From contig JAUNSG010000009.1 of NCBI GenBank assembly GCA_030539335.1, forward strand, positions 1 to 64,000: a stretch of 64,000 nucleotides of DNA, given 5' to 3'. The DNA comes from Eubacteriales bacterium. GTDB taxonomy: Bacteria > Bacillota > Clostridia > Oscillospirales > Butyricicoccaceae. A model generated the notes under the pieces. It had not been told where the DNA came from, made no database searches, and saw only the letters and a list, made by a program, of their open reading frames with translations. Shown piece by piece: positions 9,195 to 18,020 of this stretch (positions are counted from its first letter, which is position 1; every line of letters starts with the position of its first letter). The position numbers and the translations under genes were made by a program.

Positions 9195-9224
9195 AGTATA
9201 GCACATTTTTATCAATTTGTACAT
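9195..9224 (-). promoter_or_regulatory. Promoter for RNase J
   Basis: On the minus strand TATACT (9195-9200) preceded by TG-N (extended -10) and TGTACA 17 or 18 bases upstream. Confidence 0.6.
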
Positions 9225-9367
9225 AAAAATGACGTATTTTCCTTATACACTATCCTTTTCACGAATAATTGCGATTTTTTTGCATTTTTTTGTGCATATT
9301 CCCGACAGCACGTTTGTTCTCCTCTCCTTTGATTTCCTATCGTTTTAATTGGATTCCACAAAATCCT

Positions 9368-9396
9368 TTGCAATTGCCCTGTATATAGGATATACT
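9368..9396 (+). promoter_or_regulatory. Promoter for metF operon
   Basis: TTGCAA (9368-9373), 17 bases, TATACT (9391-9396). The leader to the metF ATG is only about 35 bases, too short for a riboswitch. Confidence 0.75.
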
Positions 9397-9437
9397 TATA
9401 TTACGCAGAAATTTGTTAGAATAAAGGATGGAAACAT

Positions 9438-10313
9438 ATGAAGATTTCCGATATTTTTGAAAAAAAGAATACCGTCTTTTCTCTGGAGGTATTCCCTCCC
9501 AAGAAAACCAGCGGAATTGAAACCATCTACAACACCCTTGACCAATTGGCCGACCTTCCGCTCGACTTTATCAGCGTAACCTACGGCGCGGGCGGCACCG
9601 GTACCGGAAGCTACACAACTCAAATCGCTTCCGATCTGAAGCACAAGTACCACATTGAGCCGATGGCGCATCTGACCAGCATTCACACGACAAAGGCACA
9701 GGCGGCCGACATCCTCGCCGAGCTGCGCGACAACGACATCGAGAACGTCCTCGCCCTGCGCGGCGATCGCCATGAGGATCTGCCGGTTTCGACGGATTTC
9801 CCCTATGCCAGCGACCTGACCGCGTTTATCACGGAATTCGGCGGCTTTGATATCTGCGGCGCATGCTACCCGGAGGGACATCCGGAATCCACATCGCTGA
9901 TCGCCGACACGATGAATCTGAAACCAAAAATCGACGCCGGCTGCTCCCATCTGGTCACACAGCTGTTCTATGACAATGCGGACTTTTATGCATTCCGCGA
10001 CCGCATGAAGCTCGCCGGAATCAACGTTCCGGTCGAAGCCGGTATCATGCCGGTGGTCAACAAGAAGCAGATCGAACGCACCGTTTCCATGTGCGGCGCC
10101 AGCCTGCCGCGCAAGTTTACCCATATGATGTCGCGCTATGAGAACAGTCCGGAGGCGCTGTTCGACGCCGGAATTGCCTATGCCGTCGACCAGATCATCG
10201 ATCTGATCGCCAATGGCGTCGATGGCATCCATCTCTATGCCATGAACAATCCGCGCGTAGCGCATCTGATTTACGACCGCATCCGTACGGTTCTGGATGC
10301 CTCCAACAAGTAA
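9438..10313 (+). CDS. metF: 5,10-Methylenetetrahydrofolate reductase
   Basis: FAD enzyme that reduces 5,10-methylene-THF to 5-methyl-THF, the methyl donor for methionine synthase. 291 residues, full length. Signatures: FSLEVFPPKKT at the N-terminus (catalytic Glu), ALRGDRHEDLP, GACYPEGHPES, LVTQLFYDN, and PVEAGIMPV. AAGGATGG ribosome site before the ATG at 9438. It is followed at once by the MetH reactivation protein and MetH, so methyl-THF production and use sit in one operon. A second MTHFR domain is found in the fusion protein at 14227. Confidence 0.96.
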   Translation: MKISDIFEKKNTVFSLEVFPPKKTSGIETIYNTLDQLADLPLDFISVTYGAGGTGTGSYTTQIASDLKHKYHIEPMAHLTSIHTTKAQAADILAELRDNDIENVLALRGDRHEDLPVSTDFPYASDLTAFITEFGGFDICGACYPEGHPESTSLIADTMNLKPKIDAGCSHLVTQLFYDNADFYAFRDRMKLAGINVPVEAGIMPVVNKKQIERTVSMCGASLPRKFTHMMSRYENSPEALFDAGIAYAVDQIIDLIANGVDGIHLYAMNNPRVAHLIYDRIRTVLDASNK

Positions 10314-10953
10314 GATGGAATGGACACTTGACCGCAGGGAGGTTCTGCGTTACATGGGCCATGCCGGACAGGACGACGAAGATATCATCCAAATCGCCCA
10401 AGCGGCCATCGACCGGCTGACCGCCATCGCCCAGCCGCGTTACCGGTATGTCAAGCTGCCTCTGGATGCCATGAAGCTGCCCGGGGAGGACATCTGCCGC
10501 CATCTGGCGGGCTGTGACAGCATGTATCTGCTGTGCGCTACGCTCGGCGCCGCGGTTGACCGCGAAATCCGCTTTGTCGAACGGACCAGTATGCTGAACG
10601 CTCTGGCGCTCGACGCGGCCGCCGGAGACGGCATTGAAAAGGTCTGCGACCATGCACAGGAGGAAATCCGTACGCTGGAAGCAAACAGCGGCCGCTTTAT
10701 CACCGGGCGCTTCTCCCCCGGTTATGGGGATCTTCCCATGACCGTTCAGCCGGAGCTGATCCGCCTGTGTGACGCACCGCGCCGGATCGGTCTGTCTCTG
10801 ACCCAATCCGGCATTCTTATCCCACGCAAATCCGTTACCGCCATTTTGGGTGCCTCCTCCGTCCCGGTGGAAGGCAGGCGCCGCGGCTGCGGAACCTGTC
10901 GTATGACAGCATCCTGTCCCTTCCGAAAGAGAGGAATTACCTGTGGATCTTAA
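10297..10953 (+). CDS. Stand-alone methionine synthase reactivation-domain protein
   Basis: 218 residues resembling the AdoMet-binding activation domain that forms the C-terminus of long MetH enzymes. Supporting stretches are RYMGHAGQDDEDI, RFSPGYGDLPMT (the SAM-binding RxxPGYG motif) and TQSGILIPRKSVTAI. It would re-methylate cob(II)alamin when MetH becomes inactivated, with SAM and an electron donor. The C-terminal GCGTC...C cysteines are extra. Start at 10297 overlaps metF by 17 bases; ATG 10315 just after the metF stop is the alternative. Neither has a good ribosome site, so translation is probably coupled. Its stop overlaps the metH start. Confidence 0.85.
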   Translation: MPPTSKMEWTLDRREVLRYMGHAGQDDEDIIQIAQAAIDRLTAIAQPRYRYVKLPLDAMKLPGEDICRHLAGCDSMYLLCATLGAAVDREIRFVERTSMLNALALDAAAGDGIEKVCDHAQEEIRTLEANSGRFITGRFSPGYGDLPMTVQPELIRLCDAPRRIGLSLTQSGILIPRKSVTAILGASSVPVEGRRRGCGTCRMTASCPFRKRGITCGS

Positions 10954-13315
10954 AACCTATCTGCAATCGAACTTTTTAATTCTGGACGGCGGCATGGGTA
11001 CCATGCTGCAGCGCGCTGGAATGGAAGCCGGCGCCCTTCCCGAGCTGCTCAATCTGACTGACCCGGAGCTGATCACATCGGTGCACCGGCAATATGTCGA
11101 GGCGGGCTCGGATATGGTCATCACGTGTACCTTTGGCGCGAACGAACACAAGCTCGCCGGTTCCGGTCACACGGTAGAAGAAATCATCCCGGCCGCCGTC
11201 GCCAACGCCCGTGCTTCGGGCGCCCGTTTTGTCGGACTGGACATCGGCCCGGTCGGCGAGCTGCTTGCCCCGACCGGTACGCTCTCCTTTGACGACGCCT
11301 ACGACATCTTTGCCCGCCAGATCCGCTGCGGCGTACAGGCCGGGGTCGACGCCATCTATATCGAAACCATGTCCGATCTTCTGGAGATCAAGGCCGCAGT
11401 GCTTGCCGCCCGTGAGCTGTGTGACCTGCCGGTCTTCGCCACCCTGGCGTTTGAGGCGACCGGCCGCACCTTCCTCGGCGTCCCGCCGGAGGCCGCTGCC
11501 ATCACACTGGAAGGTCTGGGCGCCAGCGCAATCGGCATCAACTGTTCGCTCGGCCCGGAGGAGATTCTCCCCATCGCGACGCGCATGGAGTCCTGCACCT
11601 CGATCCCTCTGGTCATCAAGGCCAATGCCGGTCTGCCGGATGCGTCGTCCGACACCCTTTCGTATGACATTTCCGCCGAAGAGTTCGCGGAATCCTATAA
11701 AAAATATCTCGATCTTGGCTTTTCCGTCTTTGGCGGCTGTTGCGGAACCGATCCGGAATACATCCGGCTCATCCGAAAAAATGTCGAGGAACGGTCGTTC
11801 CGTCTTCCGGAACCCAAGCACATCGCCGCACTCTGCTCCGGTACGCGCTTTGTCCGTGCGGACGGCGTCCGTGTCATCGGGGAACGCATCAATCCAACCG
11901 GAAAAAAGCGTTTCCAGGCCGCCCTTCGTGAGCACGACCTGGATTATATCATCGACCAGGGCATCCAGCAGGCGGATGCCGGTGCACACATTCTCGACGT
12001 CAACGTCGGTCTGCCCGGCATCGATGAGCGCGCGACCATGCTGGAGGTCACCAAGGAGCTGCAAAGCATCATTGACCTCCCGCTCCAGCTCGATTCCAAC
12101 ATCGCGGATGTCTTAGAGGCCTCTCTGCGCTGCTACAACGGCATTCCGATGATCAACTCGGTCAACGGCGAGGAGCAGAGCCTGAATTCCATCCTGCCTC
12201 TGGTTGCCAAATACGGTACGATGGTCGTCGGTCTGACACTGGATGAAAATGGCATTCCGGACTCGGTCGAGGGCCGCGTCGCCATCGCCCGCAAAATTGT
12301 TTCGCGGGCGGCGGAATATGGCATCCCGCCCTATCGCATCGCCATCGACTGCCTGACCCTGACGGTCTCCTCAGAGCCGGAGGGTGCGGTACAGACACTC
12401 GAAGCGCTCCGCCGTGTCAAGCAGGAGCTGGGCGTCAAGACCTGTCTCGGTGTCTCGAACATCTCGTTCGGCCTGCCGCAGCGCATCAAGGTCAACGCGC
12501 ATTTTCTCGCGCTGGCCATGCACGACGGTCTGGACTTCCCCATCATCAACCCGAACCTTCCCGAAATGATGCAGGCGGTAGATGTCCACAATCTGCTCCA
12601 CCTGCAGGACCCGGGCTGTGTCAACTATCTGGACAAGTATGCGGTTCCGGTCGATACGCCGTCCGCACCGAAAGCCGGCGCGGATGCAAAGATGGATATC
12701 GCCACGGCAGTCCTGAAGGGTCTGGGCGAAGAATGTGCCGCTGCGACCCGTCGTCTGCTGGACGACAACACCGCACCGCTGGACATCGTCTCCCAACACC
12801 TGATCCCGTCGCTGGATGCGGTCGGCGATCTGTTCGAGCAGAATAAGATCTTCCTCCCGCAGCTCATCCGTTCGGCGGAAGCCGCCAGCTTCGGCTTTGA
12901 TGTCGTACGCGACACGATCGCCAAGACCGGCGACGTGCAGCCGTCCTCGGATTCCGTCATCCTTGCCACAGTCAAGGGGGACATCCACGACATCGGCAAA
13001 AACATCGTCAAGGTCGTCATGGAGAACTATGGCTACCATATGATCGATCTCGGACGCGACGTCCCACCGGAGCGCGTGGTCGAAGTTGCCATGGAACAGA
13101 ACATCCAGCTCGTCGGCCTCAGCGCCCTGATGACGACAACGCTCGGCGCGATGTCCGATACGATCCAGTCGCTCAAGGCCGCCGGATACACCGGGAAGAT
13201 TATGGTCGGCGGCGCCGTCCTGACCCCGGAATTTGCCGAATCCATCGGCGCGGATTTCTATTGCCGCGATGCCAAGGCTTCGGTCGATGCCGCCCGTGTG
13301 GTATTTGGACACTGA
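10943..13315 (+). CDS. metH: Cobalamin-dependent methionine synthase lacking the reactivation domain
   Basis: Transfers the methyl group of methyl-THF through cobalamin to homocysteine. 790 residues in order: homocysteine-binding barrel (about 1-290; zinc cysteines in NCSLGP at 201 and GGCCGT at 266-267), methyl-THF barrel (about 310-565, GERINPTGKKRF), B12 cap and Rossmann domains (about 590-790, cobalamin ligand motif DIHDIGKN near 680). The fourth, SAM-dependent reactivation domain is missing and is supplied by the preceding gene. GTG start at 10943 with AGAGGA 8 bases upstream. A terminator follows. Confidence 0.95.
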   Translation: MDLKTYLQSNFLILDGGMGTMLQRAGMEAGALPELLNLTDPELITSVHRQYVEAGSDMVITCTFGANEHKLAGSGHTVEEIIPAAVANARASGARFVGLDIGPVGELLAPTGTLSFDDAYDIFARQIRCGVQAGVDAIYIETMSDLLEIKAAVLAARELCDLPVFATLAFEATGRTFLGVPPEAAAITLEGLGASAIGINCSLGPEEILPIATRMESCTSIPLVIKANAGLPDASSDTLSYDISAEEFAESYKKYLDLGFSVFGGCCGTDPEYIRLIRKNVEERSFRLPEPKHIAALCSGTRFVRADGVRVIGERINPTGKKRFQAALREHDLDYIIDQGIQQADAGAHILDVNVGLPGIDERATMLEVTKELQSIIDLPLQLDSNIADVLEASLRCYNGIPMINSVNGEEQSLNSILPLVAKYGTMVVGLTLDENGIPDSVEGRVAIARKIVSRAAEYGIPPYRIAIDCLTLTVSSEPEGAVQTLEALRRVKQELGVKTCLGVSNISFGLPQRIKVNAHFLALAMHDGLDFPIINPNLPEMMQAVDVHNLLHLQDPGCVNYLDKYAVPVDTPSAPKAGADAKMDIATAVLKGLGEECAAATRRLLDDNTAPLDIVSQHLIPSLDAVGDLFEQNKIFLPQLIRSAEAASFGFDVVRDTIAKTGDVQPSSDSVILATVKGDIHDIGKNIVKVVMENYGYHMIDLGRDVPPERVVEVAMEQNIQLVGLSALMTTTLGAMSDTIQSLKAAGYTGKIMVGGAVLTPEFAESIGADFYCRDAKASVDAARVVFGH

Positions 13316-13330
13316 TTCGACATTCCATGA

Positions 13331-13363
13331 ACCGGCTGTCTGTTATGGACAGCCGGTCTTTTT
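13331..13363 (+). terminator. Intrinsic terminator after metH
   Basis: Stem ACCGGCTGTC with GACAGCCGGT around a 7-base loop, then CTTTTTC. Confidence 0.92.
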
Positions 13364-13404
13364 CTTCCCGCAATGTGAAATCTTTGTGAACTTTTCGATT
13401 GGAA

Positions 13405-13433
13405 TTGACAAGCTGTTTCCAATCTGATACCAT
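13405..13433 (+). promoter_or_regulatory. Promoter for the SH3-3D wall protein
   Basis: TTGACA (13405-13410), 17 bases, TACCAT (13428-13433) with an extended TG-N before it. Confidence 0.65.
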
Positions 13434-13491
13434 AAATTTGAATACAAAGAAATTTGAAAACAGAGTTTGCGTTGGAAAGGACGATATACAT

Positions 13492-14172
13492 ATGAATTGT
13501 CACATTAGCAGAGCGCTGCGCGCTGCTCTTGTGGGTGTTATCACGGTGACAACACTTGTCACCAGTGCCTTTGCTTCCTCGTATAAAACCACGATGTGTG
13601 TGTACATGCGTCAACGTCCAAACACCGGTTCTGAGGCCGTCAAGGTCGTAAAGGCCGGCGCCAAGGTGCAGTCCATAAAAATGTCCAATGACGGAGAATG
13701 GATGAAGGTTTCCTACGGAAGCAAACAGGGTTATATCTATGCGAAATTTTTAAAAGAGCTGGAAGCTCCGTTGGTGGAATCCGCCACTGTCGATACCGCC
13801 ACTACCACGCCGGACACCTCTTCCGGTGTGCTCCAGAGCTATTTCCCGTCGACCGATCTCCGTTCGGACGCGGCGAGCGGAACCAGCCTTGGTACATTTA
13901 AGCTGACATTCTATTGCGGCTGTGTCTCCTGTTCGGAGCAGTGGGGCAAGCAGACAGCGACCGGCACAACCTGTGTCGAGGGCCGCACCATCGCCGTTGA
14001 CCCGCGCGTCATCCCATACGGTACCCGTGTCCATATCGACGGCTTCGGTGATTTCGTCGCAGAGGACTGCGGCGGCGCCATCAAGGGCAACCATATCGAT
14101 ATCTATATGGAAGACCACGCCCGCTGCAACGCGCTCGGTGTCCAGTACGCCAATGTCACCGTACTCAACTGA
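13492..14172 (+). CDS. Secreted SH3 and 3D-domain cell-wall protein
   Basis: 226 residues: signal peptide (about 1-30, ending in SAFASS), a bacterial SH3 domain (about 31-88, with VYMRQRPNTGSEAVKVVKAG and GKQGYIYAKFL-like strands), a short Thr/Ser-rich linker, then a 3D domain (about 125-226) with its conserved aspartates in IAVDPRVIPYGTRVHIDG, AEDCGGAIKG and IDIYMED. 3D domains form double-psi barrels in wall lytic enzymes and in spore-germination and Rpf-like proteins, so cleavage of peptidoglycan is likely but not shown. The ATG at 13492 has GAAAGGA upstream. It sits alone between its own promoter and terminator. Confidence 0.88.
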   Translation: MNCHISRALRAALVGVITVTTLVTSAFASSYKTTMCVYMRQRPNTGSEAVKVVKAGAKVQSIKMSNDGEWMKVSYGSKQGYIYAKFLKELEAPLVESATVDTATTTPDTSSGVLQSYFPSTDLRSDAASGTSLGTFKLTFYCGCVSCSEQWGKQTATGTTCVEGRTIAVDPRVIPYGTRVHIDGFGDFVAEDCGGAIKGNHIDIYMEDHARCNALGVQYANVTVLN

Positions 14173-14175
14173 AAA

Positions 14176-14218
14176 CGCAAACTGCCTGAGGCATCATGCC
14201 TCAGGCAGTTGTTGTTTC
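14176..14218. terminator. Terminator between convergent genes
   Basis: Perfect stem AACTGCCTGAGGC/GCCTCAGGCAGTT at 14180-14210, followed by GTTGTTTC on the plus strand and GCGTTTTC on the minus strand. Confidence 0.85.
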
Positions 14219-14226
14219 TCTTGGTT

Positions 14227-16005
14227 TTATTCCTTTTCGTCCTTCAAGATCTGTTCCAGCAGATAGACGCGGTTGAATGGGAACGAGAAGTAGTATCCGT
14301 CCGCAAAATCCTCCGTCAATCGGATGACCTGACGCGCAATGCGCACACCGACCGCCTCGCCCTCAGCGCGGGTTGCGTCCTCCGCATACTGGGCCACGAT
14401 CTCATCGGTCACCGCAATGCCGGTCATCTCATTCTTCATAAACAGGGCGTTGCGGCGGCTGACCAGCGGCATGATCCCGCATAGAATCCGCGCACCGGTT
14501 TCCTCTTTGATCCGGCGCACCCGCGCGGCGTCCGCTTCCCCAAACACCGGCTGCGTGAAGAAGAACGAAGCGCCCTCTGCCATCTTCTTTTTCACACGGC
14601 CGATTTCTACATCCAGATTGCGGCGTCCCTGGTTGATCGCGCCACCATAGGTGAGCGGCTGCTCCGGAAACACCTCTTCGTTCATATCCCGCAGAATCTT
14701 CATCAGGCCGACAGAATCAAAATTAAAGACGCTCTTGACCATCTCGCGTGCCATCATCGGCACCGGATCGCCTGTGACCACCAGCATGTTGCGGATGCCG
14801 TTGAGCTGTGCGCCCAGCATCTGTGACCGAATCGCAATCGCATTTTTGTCACGGCAGCAGATATGCGGCATCACACAAAGACCAGTCTCACGCAGAACCT
14901 TTTCTGCCATGAGCACCGAATCGGCGCGGGTACGTCCGGATGGCGAATCCGGGAACGTCACGACATCGACCCCTGCCTGTTCCAGCAGATGGGCCGCATC
15001 CATAATGGCTTCATCATTCGCGTTGAGCGGCGGCGCCAGCTCGACCGCGTACAGCTTACCGCGTTTCTCTTTTCCATTTCTGCGGAAAAAGCTGCTGTCC
15101 TGCGCCACCATCCGCTCCGGACTTTCCGTCTGTACCGCGCCGTGCTTTTGCCCGGCGCACAGGTCGACCTGCTCGGCAATCTTCTGAATATATTTCGGAT
15201 TGGTGCCGCAGCAGCCACCGATGATATCCGCACCAAACGCCGCCAAGTCCTTCATCTTCAGGACAAAATAATCCATATTATCTGCAAACCGGACGCGATT
15301 GCGCACATATTGCGGATAGCCGGCATTCGGCATGATGACCAGCGGCTTTCCGCCGGACACCGGCAGACGGCGCAGGAGCTGTTCCATATGCCCCGGACCG
15401 ATGCCGCAGTTAAAGCCGGTCGCATCGACCTCCGGTGTCTTCTCCGTCTCCTGCAGCAGACGCCGTGCACTCAATCCGGCGCCGCTGTAGCCGTACTGAT
15501 TGACGGAATACTGCACCATCGCGTAAAACGGGCGCTCCTGCTTGAGGATGCGAATGGCATCCAGCACACAATCCGGCGAGGATACCGTTTCAAACAGCAG
15601 GATATCCACCCCTTCTTCCAGGAACATTCGCCCGATCTCGATGTATTCCTGCGTCTTTTCCTCGGAGTCCTTGAGCTGATATTCCGAAATCGCACCGATA
15701 TCGCCGGCCAGGTAGACCTCTCGGTCACCAATCGCCTCCCGTGCGAGATGCACCGCCGCCTGGATGACACGGCGCATCTGTGCCGGATCATGAAAATGAA
15801 CCGAATTTACCGTAAAGGTATTCGTGCGCAGAAGCTTTGCCCCCGCCTGCACATACTCCCGGTGGATTTCCAACACACGCTCCGGATGGTCGAGGTTTGC
15901 CTGTTCCGGCGTGTCATCGGTTTGATATTTCTCTGCATAGTAGGTTCCAAAAGAACCGTCGGTCAGCAGCCGGTTTTCTTTGAGATAATCCGAAATGGGT
16001 TTCAT
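14227..16005 (-). CDS. Bifunctional homocysteine S-methyltransferase / methylenetetrahydrofolate reductase
   Basis: 592 residues. The N-terminal barrel (about 1-295) is a homocysteine S-methyltransferase with LLTDGSFGTYYAEKY, FNCGIGP and GGCCGTNPKYI (zinc cysteines). The C-terminal part (about 310-592) is a MetF-type barrel: AVELAPPLNAN, LVVTGDPVPM, FFTQPVF and CGIMPLVSRRNA. The domain order is that of the YitJ-type fusion proteins of Firmicutes. It could make methyl-THF and pass methyl groups to homocysteine without cobalamin, or act in another one-carbon transfer. AAAGGAGA lies about 12 bases before the ATG. It is the second complete reductase within 6 kb. Confidence 0.93.
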   Translation of the reverse strand: MKPISDYLKENRLLTDGSFGTYYAEKYQTDDTPEQANLDHPERVLEIHREYVQAGAKLLRTNTFTVNSVHFHDPAQMRRVIQAAVHLAREAIGDREVYLAGDIGAISEYQLKDSEEKTQEYIEIGRMFLEEGVDILLFETVSSPDCVLDAIRILKQERPFYAMVQYSVNQYGYSGAGLSARRLLQETEKTPEVDATGFNCGIGPGHMEQLLRRLPVSGGKPLVIMPNAGYPQYVRNRVRFADNMDYFVLKMKDLAAFGADIIGGCCGTNPKYIQKIAEQVDLCAGQKHGAVQTESPERMVAQDSSFFRRNGKEKRGKLYAVELAPPLNANDEAIMDAAHLLEQAGVDVVTFPDSPSGRTRADSVLMAEKVLRETGLCVMPHICCRDKNAIAIRSQMLGAQLNGIRNMLVVTGDPVPMMAREMVKSVFNFDSVGLMKILRDMNEEVFPEQPLTYGGAINQGRRNLDVEIGRVKKKMAEGASFFFTQPVFGEADAARVRRIKEETGARILCGIMPLVSRRNALFMKNEMTGIAVTDEIVAQYAEDATRAEGEAVGVRIARQVIRLTEDFADGYYFSFPFNRVYLLEQILKDEKE

Positions 16006-16036
16006 GGGTCAAATCAATCTCCTTTTCTTCCCTGTT

Positions 16037-16065
16037 ATGATAACAAAATTCCTATCGCTTTTCAA
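16037..16065 (-). promoter_or_regulatory. Promoter for the methyltransferase-reductase fusion
   Basis: On the minus strand TTGAAA (16060-16065), 17 bases, TATCAT (16037-16042). No S-box type leader follows. Confidence 0.7.
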
Positions 16066-16129
16066 GGAAATAGAGACAGATATCCCCTGCGGATAATTTG
16101 TTTGCCGCTGCAAAAAATCCCGGAAAGGA

Positions 16130-16158
16130 GGGCAAAACACGGCTTCCTGTGCTATAAT
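16130..16158 (+). promoter_or_regulatory. Extended -10 promoter for the GNAT operon
   Basis: TGC-TATAAT (16150-16158) is a strong extended -10; no good -35 is visible. Confidence 0.55.
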
Positions 16159-16186
16159 AAAAAGAAAATCCAGGAGGGAAACCAAG

Positions 16187-16633
16187 ATGAAAATTCAGCG
16201 GGCCGGAAGCGAGGATCTGCACGAAATATTAGCGCTGCAATATCTCGCCTATCAAAGCGAAGCCAAACTGTTTGCCAACAAAAAAATCCCTCCTTTAACG
16301 CAAACGCTGCCGGAGGTAGAACAGGAATTTCAAAAAGGTATTATTTTAAAGGTATGTGAGGACGATGCCATCATCGGCTCCGTACGGGCGCATTGCACAA
16401 ACGGAACGGTTTTCATTGGAAAATTGATCGTTCATCCGGAAAAACAAGGGCAGGGGATCGGAACAAAACTCCTGCTCGCCATCGAGCAGGAATATCCCGC
16501 CCAAAGATACGAGCTTTTCACAAGCACCAAGAGCAAACGGAACATTGCGCTGTATGAGCGGTTGGGATATCGGATATTCAAAGAAACGCGGCTGACAGAA
16601 GAACTATCGTTTGTGTATTTGGAAAAGGTCTGA
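16187..16633 (+). CDS. GNAT-family N-acetyltransferase
   Basis: 148 residues, a single GNAT fold. The acetyl-CoA pyrophosphate loop is IVHPEKQGQGIGTKLL (Q/RxxGxG/A) about residues 82-97; the C-terminal NIALYERLGYRIFKE is the usual strand 6-7 segment. The acceptor amine is unknown. AGGAGGG ribosome site before the ATG at 16187. First gene of a probable four-part unit with the next GNAT gene and the flavodoxin-ferredoxin gene. Confidence 0.88.
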   Translation: MKIQRAGSEDLHEILALQYLAYQSEAKLFANKKIPPLTQTLPEVEQEFQKGIILKVCEDDAIIGSVRAHCTNGTVFIGKLIVHPEKQGQGIGTKLLLAIEQEYPAQRYELFTSTKSKRNIALYERLGYRIFKETRLTEELSFVYLEKV

Positions 16634-16694
16634 GAAACATGTTCCTGATACGCCAAATCAAACGATACCGGAATATGCAGAGGAGGAATCACTA

Positions 16695-17198
16695 TTGTTT
16701 ACCATAAGAGATATGAAACCGGAGGACACGGAACCCGTTCTGGAAATGATGCGGGTATTCTACGCCTCCCCCGCCGTATTGAGCAACGGATCGGAGGAAA
16801 TCTTCCAAGCCGATATCAAACACTGCGTGGAGGGTTCCCCGTATTTGGAGGGGTACATTTTTGAGGAGGATACCAAACGACTTGGTTATGCCATGGTTGC
16901 CAAGAGCTTTTCCACCGAATTTGGCAAGCCCTGCATCTGGATTGAGGATCTATACCTAAAGCCGGAATATCGCGGCTGCGGGATCGGCAGAGAATTCTTT
17001 TGCTATATCGAACAGAAATATCCGGATTGTGTCCTGCGGCTTGAGGCCGAAGAGGAAAACACCGGTGCGATTTCCCTCTATCAGCGCTGCGGCTATGAAG
17101 TCTTACCCTATCTGGAAATGAAAAAAGATCGGCAGACAATAATCCGAGCAAAATGCACAGAGTCCCCCAAAGAACAGCGACAGGAGGAATGGATATGA
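16695..17198 (+). CDS. GNAT-family N-acetyltransferase
   Basis: 167 residues from a TTG start at 16695, chosen because AGGAGG (16681-16686) lies 8 bases upstream and the protein then begins with the usual IRDMKPEDTEPVLEMM strand-helix; an ATG at 16611 would add 28 unrelated residues overlapping the previous gene. Acetyl-CoA loop: LKPEYRGCGIGREFF; C-terminal AISLYQRCGYEVLPY. Substrate unknown. Its last four bases (ATGA) overlap the start of the next gene, so translation is coupled. Confidence 0.86.
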   Translation: MFTIRDMKPEDTEPVLEMMRVFYASPAVLSNGSEEIFQADIKHCVEGSPYLEGYIFEEDTKRLGYAMVAKSFSTEFGKPCIWIEDLYLKPEYRGCGIGREFFCYIEQKYPDCVLRLEAEEENTGAISLYQRCGYEVLPYLEMKKDRQTIIRAKCTESPKEQRQEEWI

Positions 17199-17965
17199 AT
17201 GTGGTTCCAATCGTTTTCAGCCCCACCGGAGGAACACAAAACGTCGTGGACGCCTTAACCGCAGAGTGGGAAATGGCAAGTCACACCATCGACCTGACCA
17301 ACGCGGCGCTTGATTTTGATGCCGTCCGTTTGGAAAAAGACGCTATCGCAGTCATTGCCGTCCCCTCTTATGGAGGGCGTGTCCCGGCGCTTGCGGCACA
17401 TCGGATCGCAAAAATCCACGGAAATCAGGCCCGTTGTATCCTTGTTGTCGTATATGGCAACCGCGCATACGAGGACACACTGCTGGAGCTGAAGGATCTT
17501 GCCGACCAAAGCGGGTTCCAGCCCTTTGCCGCCATTGCGGCGATTGCGGAACACTCAATTATGCACCAATATGCAGCCGGCCGGCCTGACCAGCAGGACA
17601 AACAGGATCTAAAACGCTTTGCGGGAGAAATCCAGAACAGGCTCCATGCGAGCGATGGCGGCTACGCATCCACCCTGTCACTCCCCGGCAATCATCCATA
17701 TAAAAAAAGCGGTGGCACAAGCCTTGTGCCAAAGGCGAACAAAAAATGTACCCATTGCGGGCTCTGTGCGGAAAACTGTCCCGCACAGGCGATCCGCCGG
17801 GACAATCTGAACACAGCGGACAGCGACCTATGTATTTCCTGTATGCGATGTGTCGTACAATGTCCGCAATCTGCCCGCCAGATCAACCGCGTCATGGTTG
17901 CCGCCGCTGCACGGGCCATGAAAAAAGCCTGTTCCGAGCGAAAAAACAATGCGCTTTATCTTTAA
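17195..17965 (+). CDS. Flavodoxin-like domain plus two-cluster ferredoxin (EFR1-type)
   Basis: 256 residues. The first 165 are flavodoxin-like with an FMN phosphate loop FSPTGGTQNVVDAL near the start; the last 90 carry two 4Fe-4S motifs, CTHCGLCAENCP and CISCMRCVVQCP. Proteins of this layout shuttle low-potential electrons in anaerobes; partner enzyme unknown. The ATG at 17195 lies 6 bases after AGGAGG and overlaps the upstream GNAT stop (ATGA); an in-frame ATG at 17189 is too close to the ribosome site. The association with two acetyltransferases is unexplained. Confidence 0.88.
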   Translation: MNVVPIVFSPTGGTQNVVDALTAEWEMASHTIDLTNAALDFDAVRLEKDAIAVIAVPSYGGRVPALAAHRIAKIHGNQARCILVVVYGNRAYEDTLLELKDLADQSGFQPFAAIAAIAEHSIMHQYAAGRPDQQDKQDLKRFAGEIQNRLHASDGGYASTLSLPGNHPYKKSGGTSLVPKANKKCTHCGLCAENCPAQAIRRDNLNTADSDLCISCMRCVVQCPQSARQINRVMVAAAARAMKKACSERKNNALYL

Positions 17966-17989
17966 ATTCACATTTGTCCTAGAGGCAGA

Positions 17990-18020
17990 AAAGCCCGAAG
18001 CAAACGCTTCGGGCTTTCTT
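17990..18020. terminator. Bidirectional terminator
   Basis: Stem AAGCCCGAAGC/GCTTCGGGCTT (17991-18016) with A and T runs on its sides, between convergent genes. Confidence 0.88.

Larger units (their letters stand above)
9035..9437. other. Intergenic region with divergent promoters and RNase J leader
   Basis: About 400 bases without a gene. The left half is a roughly 150-nt 5' leader of the RNase J mRNA with a small hairpin (ACTGCG/CGCAGT at about 9152-9175); the middle (9230-9360) is AT-rich with no clear element; the right end holds the metF promoter. No SAM or cobalamin riboswitch pattern was recognised. Confidence 0.6.

Noticed and set aside
9397..9437. Riboswitch upstream of metF
   Set aside because: The leader is only about 35 bases; no S-box or cobalamin element fits.
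14863..16359. Plus-strand open frame opposite the methyltransferase-reductase fusion
   Set aside because: No motifs, no ribosome site, and it would overlap a well-supported GNAT gene.
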